64,000 nt of DNA from assembly GCF_002479495.1 (NCBI RefSeq), contig NZ_DLNQ01000011.1:721-64720 (forward strand), in the 5' to 3' direction. The notes beneath the pieces are model-generated. The model searched no databases and was not told the DNA's origin. It saw only the letters and a program-made list of their open reading frames with translations. The position numbers and the translations under genes are program-made. Shown here in pieces: positions 56,673 to 64,000 of the stretch (position 1 is its first letter; each line of letters opens with the position of its first letter). The stretch comes from Brevundimonas sp. UBA7506. GTDB taxonomy: Bacteria; Pseudomonadota; Alphaproteobacteria; Caulobacterales; Caulobacteraceae.

Positions 56673-58472
56673 TCAGCCCAGCGCCTCGAACTGATCGACC
56701 AGACGCTCCAGCCGCTTCGTGCCGATGGTCCAGAAGGCGGGATCCCGCGGGTTGAGACCGAACGGCTTCAGCGCCTCGACATAGGTGTGGGCGCCGCCGC
56801 CCGACAGCAGGTCACGATAGAGGGGCGTGAAGGCCGCCGGGTCCTTGGCCCGTGTCTCCATCAGGGCAGCGACCAGCAGGTCGCCGAAGGCGTAGGCGTA
56901 GACGTAGAAGGGCGAGTGGACGAAGTGGCTGACGTAGGCCCACCAGTTCTCATAGCCGGGGTTCAGCGTCACCTCCGGGCCGAGGCTGGCGCCCAGTTCC
57001 TCCATCCAGATCTCGCCAAGGCGTTCGACCGAGACCTCGCCCGTCGCGCGCTCGTCGTGGAAACGGGTCTCGAAGCGGTGGAAGGCGATCTGGCGCACGA
57101 CCGTGTTCAGCCCGTCCTCGATCCGACCGGCCAGCAGGGCGCGCTGATCCTGCGGCGTCGCCTCGGCCAGCAGACGGTCGAAGGTCAGCCCTTCGGCGAA
57201 GATGGACGCCGTCTCGGCCAGGGTCAGGGGGGTGTCGGCCAGCAAGCTGCCTTGCGCCGCCGCCAGGGTCTGGTGCACGCCGTGACCCAGTTCGTGGGCC
57301 AGGGTCAGCAGGTCGCGCCGCTCGCCCATCCAGTTGAGGAAGACGTAGGGGTGGCGGTCCGCCGTCACCGGGTGGGCATAGGCGCCCGACTGCTTGCCCG
57401 GCCGGGCCCTGGCGTCGATCCACGGCCGGTCGAAGAACCAGGCCGCGCGCTCGGCGAAGTCGCCGCCGAGGTCGGCGAAGCTGGCCAGCACCACCTCGCG
57501 CGCCTGCGCCCAGTCATAGGTGCGCGGCGGTGTGGCCTCGATGGGGGCGTTGCGGTCCCAGTGGTCCAGCGCCGTCTTGCCCATGGCCTTGGCTTTCAGC
57601 GCATAATAGCGGTGCGAGATGCGCGGATAGGCCACGGCCACGGCCTCGGCCATGGCGTCGACGCTCTCGCCGTCGACCTCGTTGCCCAGGTGGCGGCTGT
57701 CGGCGGGGCGTTTGAAGCCGCGCCACTTGTCTTCCAGCGCCTTGTCGGCGGCGACGGTGTTCATGACCATGGCCATGGTCTGGGCCTTGTCGGCGAAGGC
57801 CTTCGACAGGCCCTCGGCGGCCGAGGCTCGCTTGGCGGCGTCGGCGTCGCTGAGACGGTTCAGGGCTTCGGACAGGGTCAGGCTCTCGCCGTCGGCGTCA
57901 GCGCGCAGCGCCGCCAGGGTCTCGTCGAACAGGCGCGGCCACTGGGCCTGAATGGGGCCGCGCTCGGCGATGAAGGTTTCCAGCTCGGTGGACAGTTCGT
58001 GCGGCTTCATGGCCCGCACCCGGCGCAGCCAGGGCGACCAGCGCGTGGCGGCGGGATGGGCGGAAAGCGCCGCGGCGATCTCGGCCTCTTCCAACTGGTT
58101 GATCTCCAGCGTCAACCAGACGGTCGGGGTGGCGATGACCGTCATCTTCTCGCGGATATTGGCCTCGAAGCCCTGCGCGCCCGCGTCGTCGCGCGCCGTC
58201 GAGGCCGCGAGGAAGGCATAGGCGCCCAGACCGCCCATGACGTCCGCCGCCTGTTCATACAGATCAACGGCCTGATCCAGCGCCGCCCCCAGAGCCGCCG
58301 CGTCGCCGCGATGGGCGATCAACTGGCCCTGAAAGGCGTTCATCTGATCCACAAGGGCCTTGGCGCGATCGAGGTCGGCGCCGATGCGCGCATCCTCGCG
58401 CGAGGCGTAGAGGTCGGACAGGTCCCACAGGGGGGCGTCGGCGAAGTCGGTCGTGTTGACGGGCGCGTTCAT
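56673..58472 (-). CDS. pepF: M3 family oligoendopeptidase F
   Basis: 599 residues from the ATG at 58472. The zinc motif L-A-H-E-L-G-H-G-V-H and a following Glu (A-E-T-A-S-I-F-A-E) of family M3 are present, with Y-F-Y/V-Y-A-F-G-D-L near the end. It is a cytosolic peptidase that trims short peptides. The length matches PepF; it is the last gene before the convergent stress gene. Confidence 0.92.
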   Translation of the reverse strand: MNAPVNTTDFADAPLWDLSDLYASREDARIGADLDRAKALVDQMNAFQGQLIAHRGDAAALGAALDQAVDLYEQAADVMGGLGAYAFLAASTARDDAGAQGFEANIREKMTVIATPTVWLTLEINQLEEAEIAAALSAHPAATRWSPWLRRVRAMKPHELSTELETFIAERGPIQAQWPRLFDETLAALRADADGESLTLSEALNRLSDADAAKRASAAEGLSKAFADKAQTMAMVMNTVAADKALEDKWRGFKRPADSRHLGNEVDGESVDAMAEAVAVAYPRISHRYYALKAKAMGKTALDHWDRNAPIEATPPRTYDWAQAREVVLASFADLGGDFAERAAWFFDRPWIDARARPGKQSGAYAHPVTADRHPYVFLNWMGERRDLLTLAHELGHGVHQTLAAAQGSLLADTPLTLAETASIFAEGLTFDRLLAEATPQDQRALLAGRIEDGLNTVVRQIAFHRFETRFHDERATGEVSVERLGEIWMEELGASLGPEVTLNPGYENWWAYVSHFVHSPFYVYAYAFGDLLVAALMETRAKDPAAFTPLYRDLLSGGGAHTYVEALKPFGLNPRDPAFWTIGTKRLERLVDQFEALG

Positions 58473-58586
58473 GCTCTTGCTTGTGGGGACGCGAAGGCGA
58501 TGGCGCAACTCCCAGAGAGGCCCAGATGGGCTTCCACTTCTGGCCGTCCCGGTCCACCCTGCCGGTGAAGCTTAAGGGGCCCCGCC

Positions 58587-60380
58587 ATGACCGACCCGTT
58601 CCACGACCAGACCGGCCGCGCCTCGCTGGGCGGCGCGCGGGGGTTGGCCGTCGCCCGCCTCGGCATCGGTCTGGTGCAGGGGCTGCTGCTCTATGGCCTC
58701 TATCGCGGCATGGCGACTCACGACGCCCTGACCTGGCCCGCGACCCACCCACCGCTGTTCGCGGCCCTGGTTCTGGCCTGCGCCTTTACGCCCGTCATGC
58801 TGCTGGCCGGGGTCGGACGATTGTCGGTCAAGGCGCTGGCGATCTGGGGCGTGGTCGCCGCCGCCGCGCTGGCGCTGCTGGGCTGGCACGACGCGGCGCA
58901 ACAGGCCAGCGGCTCCTTCCGGCCGCCCTATCTGCGCTTCCCCGTTGTCGCCTTCAGCGCCGCCGCCCTGTTCATCGCCCACCATCTGATCGTCCCGGCG
59001 GCGGCAAGTCGCCGCTGGATCGCCGACTTCGACGACTATTTCGACACGGCGTGGAAGGCGGGGGTGCAACTGGCCCTGTCGCTGGGCTTCACCGGCGCCT
59101 TCTGGCTGCTGCTCTTCCTCGGCGCGGCCCTCTTCCATGTCATCGGCCTCAGCTTCCTGTCCGACCTGATCGGCCAAGAATGGTTCGCCATCCCCGTCAC
59201 CTGCCTGGTCTTCGCAGTGGCGGTGCAGTTGACCGACGTGCGCAGCGGTCTGATCCGCGGCGTGCGGACCGTGGCCCTGATGTTGCTGTCCTGGCTGCTG
59301 CTGGTGATCACGGTGCTGGTCGGAGGCTTCCTGATCGCCCTGCCCTTCACCGGGCTAGACGGATTGTGGAAGACGGGCAGCGCCACGGCCCTGGTGCTGT
59401 CGGCGGCGGCGGCCCTGATCATCCTGATCAACACGGCCTATCAGGACGGGCGCGAGGACAACCTCCCGCCCGTCGTGCTGCGCATGGCCGTGCGGGTCGC
59501 TTCGATCCTGCTGACGCCGCTGATCCTGATCGCCCTCTGGGGGCTGAGCCTCCGAATCGGCCAGCACGGCCTGACGCCGGACCGGATCATCGCCTCGGCC
59601 TGCGCCCTGGTCGGGGTCGTCTATGCGGCGGGCTATGGTTGGGCCGCGCTGTCGCCCTTCTGGAAGAAGTCGGCGTGGATGAAGCCGCTGGAGCGCACCA
59701 ATGTCGCCGCCGCCGTCCTGACCGTCGGCGTCATCCTGGCCCTGTTCAGCCCCCTTCTGGATCCCGCCCGCCTGTCGGTCGGCGATCAGGTCGCCCGACT
59801 GAAACGCGGCGCGGTCAGCACGGCCGAATTCGACTACAGCTTCCTGAGGTGGAATGCGGGCCGGACCGGCCAGCGCGCGCTGGCCAAACTGTCGCGCTCC
59901 GACAACGCCGACATCGCCGCCCGCGCCAAGCGAGCACAGGCGTCCACGTCGCGTTACGACGACGATCAGGTCACGCCGCCGGGCAAGCCCCGCATCACCG
60001 CCTGGCCCAAGGGCGCCGTCCTGCCGGAAGGATTTGACGCCCCTGTCTCCAGCGGCGACCCGCGCTTCGCCTGCAGCGGGACCGAGGACTGCGTGGCGGT
60101 TCTGCGCGACATGAACGGCGACGGGCGCGACGAAGTTCTGCTGGCCACGCGGTTCCAGATCACCCTGTTCGCGGCCGAGGCCGGCAGCTGGAAACCTCAG
60201 GCCGATTACCGCGCCAACGGCTGCGTCGGCCCGCGCACTTCTGACCACCGCGAGTTTCTCAAGTCGCCGGACGTCGCCCCCGTGTCGTCGCCCTGGCCGG
60301 ACCTTAAGCTGGGCGCGACCACCGCGCACCGTCAGGTTCGCATCGACTGCCCGCCGATCATCTCGCCCGTTAACCCCTGA
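58587..60380 (+). CDS. DUF4153 membrane protein
   Basis: 597 residues. About eleven hydrophobic segments fill residues ~15-410; a soluble, polar C-terminal ~180 residues follow, with a D-M-N-G-D-G-R-D-E-V pattern like a calcium-binding FG-GAP/EF-type loop. The DUF4153 region (D-Y-F-D-T-A-W-K, W-L-L-L-V-I-T) is of unknown function. Divergent from pepF, 114 bp away. It probably stands alone. Confidence 0.78.
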   Translation: MTDPFHDQTGRASLGGARGLAVARLGIGLVQGLLLYGLYRGMATHDALTWPATHPPLFAALVLACAFTPVMLLAGVGRLSVKALAIWGVVAAAALALLGWHDAAQQASGSFRPPYLRFPVVAFSAAALFIAHHLIVPAAASRRWIADFDDYFDTAWKAGVQLALSLGFTGAFWLLLFLGAALFHVIGLSFLSDLIGQEWFAIPVTCLVFAVAVQLTDVRSGLIRGVRTVALMLLSWLLLVITVLVGGFLIALPFTGLDGLWKTGSATALVLSAAAALIILINTAYQDGREDNLPPVVLRMAVRVASILLTPLILIALWGLSLRIGQHGLTPDRIIASACALVGVVYAAGYGWAALSPFWKKSAWMKPLERTNVAAAVLTVGVILALFSPLLDPARLSVGDQVARLKRGAVSTAEFDYSFLRWNAGRTGQRALAKLSRSDNADIAARAKRAQASTSRYDDDQVTPPGKPRITAWPKGAVLPEGFDAPVSSGDPRFACSGTEDCVAVLRDMNGDGRDEVLLATRFQITLFAAEAGSWKPQADYRANGCVGPRTSDHREFLKSPDVAPVSSPWPDLKLGATTAHRQVRIDCPPIISPVNP

Positions 60381-60492
60381 CTCAGTTCTCCGAAACCCGA
60401 TCTTCACCCCCTTTGGTCTAGGGTGTGCTTGAAGCGAGCCGATCCCGATCAACGAGGACGGCCGTCACGGTGATGTTTAGGGTGTGTATCCA

Positions 60493-61950
<1,458 letters not shown>

Positions 61951-61957
61951 AGCGGCC

Positions 61958-62539
61958 TCAGCCCGGCTCATGCCCATAGCGGTTAGGCCCCGTCGTGCCT
62001 TTCAGGCACAAAAGGACCACTAGGCCGATCAGGCTGGCCATGTAGAGCATATTGTTGGCGAACAGCAGGAAGAAGGGGCCGAGCGCCGCCTCGTCCGACT
62101 GCGTGAAACGCTCCATCACCCAGGGAAACAGGGTGGCTGCGATCACGCCGAACACCAGCGGCGGCAGACCCCACCAGCCGGGTCGCCCCGTGTCATGCAG
62201 CCGCCGCGTCACCGCCGCCGCCAGCAGGAGCCCCGCCGCGACGAACACCAGCCGCATCGCCCAGAACAGCCCGCTCATGTCCGGCATCAACTCGGCCTCG
62301 GGGTCGTTGATCCGGACCGAGTATTGGCCGGGCCCCGCCGTCACTGTCACCTGCTCCGGGTTTGCGGCGGCGTAGCGCGTCGCCTCCTCGAAGAAGCCGG
62401 ACATGGCCGGGATCATGGCCGCCGCCATGCCGACATAGAGCAGGACCGCCACGACCAGGGCGTAGGGCCAGAAGCGCCCCCGCCGATCCCGCCCGCGGAA
62501 ATCCGCCAACCGCCTGAACCCGTCCCATACCGCAGACAT
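61958..62539 (-). CDS. DUF805 family membrane protein
   Basis: 193 residues, four hydrophobic segments. F-R-G-R-D-R-R-G-R-F-W near the start and R-R-L-H-D-T-G-R-P-G-W-W are the DUF805 marks. A loop of ~40 residues separates the first two helices. Function unknown. It ends 7 bp from the sigma54 regulator's stop. Confidence 0.87.
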   Translation of the reverse strand: MSAVWDGFRRLADFRGRDRRGRFWPYALVVAVLLYVGMAAAMIPAMSGFFEEATRYAAANPEQVTVTAGPGQYSVRINDPEAELMPDMSGLFWAMRLVFVAAGLLLAAAVTRRLHDTGRPGWWGLPPLVFGVIAATLFPWVMERFTQSDEAALGPFFLLFANNMLYMASLIGLVVLLCLKGTTGPNRYGHEPG

Positions 62540-62621
62540 TTTCCGCCCCCGCGCACTTCCACTGGAAGCACAAGGTTACGTCAGACGTCGTGACGGGTCA
62601 TCTGCAATGACGTGCTAGACT

Positions 62622-62831
62622 ATGACCATGAACGACAAACGCGACGGCCAGCCCGCCTCCCTCGCCCCGGCGGACGCAGCGCCGACCGAGACCCCGATCC
62701 AGCGCGCCCTGCGTGAAAAGCAGGAAGCCATCGCCGCACGCCCCAAGCCCCCGCGCGGCGGCCGCTTCCAGCGCGAACAGGCCGCCCGCGTCAGAAGCGG
62801 CGCCGTAAGGCCCTGGAGCACCAAGGGCTGA
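62622..62831 (+). CDS. Small hypothetical protein
   Basis: 69 residues, basic and Pro/Ala-rich, probably unfolded. P-I-Q-R-A-L-R-E-K-Q-E-A-I-A-A-R-P-K-P-P and a final W-S-T-K-G form a pattern I associate with small Caulobacteraceae proteins. An ATG at 62628 is an alternative start. Function unknown. Confidence 0.6.
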   Translation: MTMNDKRDGQPASLAPADAAPTETPIQRALREKQEAIAARPKPPRGGRFQREQAARVRSGAVRPWSTKG

Positions 62832-62878
62832 CCTCGAAGCGGACGGGCTGGATGTCGGTTAAGGGTGGGAAGCTGACA

Positions 62879-63430
62879 TCACCTAGGTCCGTCCTCTCCT
62901 GTCCCGAAATAGAGAAGGTTAGGAGCGCATGTCTCCAAGAGAGCTAACAGCGTTCTCATGCGATCCAATGTCACTTTGCTCGGGTCTCTTGGATGGATCA
63001 AAACTGCGTCGTTGCCCGTCACCGAAAGCAGGTCGCCTCGTTCGGCGTTGCACGCGATTTCGACGCGGGCAGCAAAATCGCTCACACTCTCTTTCCCCGG
63101 ATCGAACTCACGAAAAGCCGACAGGCCCTGCGTCTTGAGCCATTCGTGTTGCTGATTGAGTGCCTGATCTCGCAGCGCGACCAATCTGGGCAACTTTGAA
63201 AGTATGTCTTGAAAGGCTTTTTCTAGGTCTTCCGATGCGAACACGAAGCGACTTGGCCACGACAGATATAAATCGGCGAGGCCGATCAGCGCCGCATTTG
63301 GGATTTTGGATGCTGAAAAGGTGAGGACATCCTCTTGGCAGTCGGCATCCCATTCTACCTTTACTTCGACCGGTCTGATGCCGCATGAAATCAACGCATC
63401 TGCTAGGTCGCCTGTGGGGTGAGCGCACAT
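62879..63430 (-). CDS. Hypothetical protein, lower-GC segment
   Basis: 183 residues. It is soluble and acidic, with no signal or membrane segment: N-terminal W-D-A-D-C and F-A-S-E-D-L-E, then a helical middle, and a late R-T-L-L-A-L-L-E-T-C. Codon use looks less GC-biased than in neighbouring genes, which suggests recent acquisition. No family recognised. Confidence 0.6.
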   Translation of the reverse strand: MCAHPTGDLADALISCGIRPVEVKVEWDADCQEDVLTFSASKIPNAALIGLADLYLSWPSRFVFASEDLEKAFQDILSKLPRLVALRDQALNQQHEWLKTQGLSAFREFDPGKESVSDFAARVEIACNAERGDLLSVTGNDAVLIHPRDPSKVTLDRMRTLLALLETCAPNLLYFGTGEDGPR

Positions 63431-63781
63431 GGTCTCAAATCCTTCCCCTGCTCTGACGTAACTCTAAGACGGCGCTCAGAGAGTCCGCAACGGGTCGTTA
63501 GCGGACGTTCCAGCACGGCGCGTCCTCGCCTCTTCGGGCGCACAAGGCTCCGGCCACCCAGGGCGAACGTGTTTCAAACCATTCATCCGATGCCTCAGCG
63601 CGATGGTGCGTCAGGATGAGCGGGTCAGGCGCTTCAGCCAATCCTCGGCGGCCCCTGTGGATAGTTCATCGGCGGCCAACCGCCTGACACCGGGCGCAAT
63701 TCCTACATTCATCAACAAAAACCGCTGTTATCCACATTTGCTAACAATTGTTAAGGACTCGGGCTTCGACCGTATGGCTCC
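63431..63781. other. Gene-poor region, lower GC
   Basis: About 350 bp without a convincing gene; short open frames have no supporting features. It holds two DnaA-box-like 9-mers and a 12-bp palindrome near its right end. Confidence 0.55.
63656..63753. promoter_or_regulatory. DnaA-box pair and palindrome
   Basis: TTATCCACA (63728-63736) is a perfect DnaA box and TGTGGATAG (63656-63664) is one mismatch away from its reverse. TAACAATTGTTA (63742-63753) is a perfect palindrome in an AT-rich patch. They may be a DnaA-regulated promoter; neighbouring genes do not look like those around a chromosomal origin. Confidence 0.4.
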
Positions 63782-63790
63782 GTGATTCGC

Positions 63791-63985
63791 ATGGAACCCA
63801 TGGGGGAAGCCGATCGCGCGCTGGACGCTCTGTGGCGAGGCCTTTACGGCCAGCCGCTTCCGCTTCTCGGCGCGCCGGAACTGGCCCTCATGGTCATCAT
63901 CGAAACCGAGAGGCCCCAATGGCTGCAAGAACCCGCCGACGTCGTTCCGCTTGGTCGCTTTCGCCGTTTGAGGCGCTGCTCCTGA
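63791..63985 (+). CDS. Small hypothetical protein
   Basis: 64 residues from the ATG at 63791; GTG at 63782 is an alternative. E-A-D-R-A-L-D-A-L-W-R-G-L-Y-G-Q and L-G-A-P-E-L-A-L-M-V-I form a plausible small helical domain. The strand has no clear ribosome site. The ending is basic (F-R-R-L-R-R-C). It lies at the window edge and support is weak. Confidence 0.4.
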   Translation: MEPMGEADRALDALWRGLYGQPLPLLGAPELALMVIIETERPQWLQEPADVVPLGRFRRLRRCS

Positions 63986-64000
63986 CGCTGGCCATCGCCG

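Noticed and set aside
63656..63753. Chromosomal replication origin
   Set aside because: Only one perfect DnaA box and one near-match, and none of the genes usually beside a Caulobacterales origin is present.

Overview
The window looks like one contiguous piece of a high-GC alphaproteobacterial chromosome, most likely from Caulobacteraceae and plausibly Brevundimonas. This rests on recognised gene content, not a database search. The content includes an RcdA-type CtrA-degradation adaptor, a DUF1013/TrcR protein, a perfect CtrA-type site (TTAA-N7-TTAA), alphaproteobacterial PstC/PstA with long N-termini, an aa3-oxidase subunit IV, a three-gene transhydrogenase and a TacA-like sigma54 activator. 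I see no rRNA, tRNA, CRISPR array, prophage or classical insertion sequence.

Layout. 1-7.2 kb: partial MASE1-like sensor kinase, thiE, an iron-storage pair (bfd, bfr) with related upstream elements, an ABC-2 exporter divergent from a DUF2975/HTH pair across a CtrA-type site, then efp. 7.3-16.8 kb: suhB, a palindromic repeat pair, a glycerophosphodiesterase, a lipid/drug-type ABC exporter, rpmE, an L,D-transpeptidase, rcdA, DUF1192, a quinone oxidoreductase, a secreted CVNH/beta-gamma-crystallin protein and trcR. 16.8-22.5 kb: two DUF465 proteins around ubiX, a diguanylate cyclase, purE-purK, a small DUF559 endonuclease-like gene between long inverted repeats, a COQ9 homologue and rpsU. 22.5-32.5 kb: a NatAB-type ABC exporter, an M23 peptidase, a GDSL autotransporter, a SerB-SerA fusion, hslO and a CPBP protease. 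32.6-39.3 kb: the phosphate regulon phoR-pstC-pstA-pstB-phoU-phoB with a Pho box before pstC; pstS is not here. 39.4-50 kb: an MHYT hybrid kinase, aceA divergent from its likely ScfR-type regulator, stress and hydrolase genes. 50-55.7 kb: a transhydrogenase operon with small membrane and secreted genes inserted among its subunits, and a cytochrome oxidase subunit IV. 55.8-64 kb: a tandem universal stress protein, an M3 oligopeptidase, a DUF4153 membrane protein, the sigma54 activator, and a lower-GC tail with hypothetical genes and two DnaA-box-like sequences.

Several systems fit together. Phosphate sensing, transport and response form one unit. The glyoxylate shunt enzyme sits back to back with a regulator of short-chain acyl metabolism across direct repeats. 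bfd and bfr handle iron storage and release. Transhydrogenase and cytochrome oxidase genes lie together as an energy block. Cell-cycle genes (rcdA, trcR, the CtrA-type site and the TacA-like activator) are scattered through otherwise ordinary housekeeping DNA.

The most unusual items are the compact DUF559 cassette filling the space between two stop codons, the SerB-SerA fusion, the enlarged pnt operon, the CVNH-crystallin fusion, and a probable CTG start codon for rpsU. None of these is proven novel from sequence reading alone.
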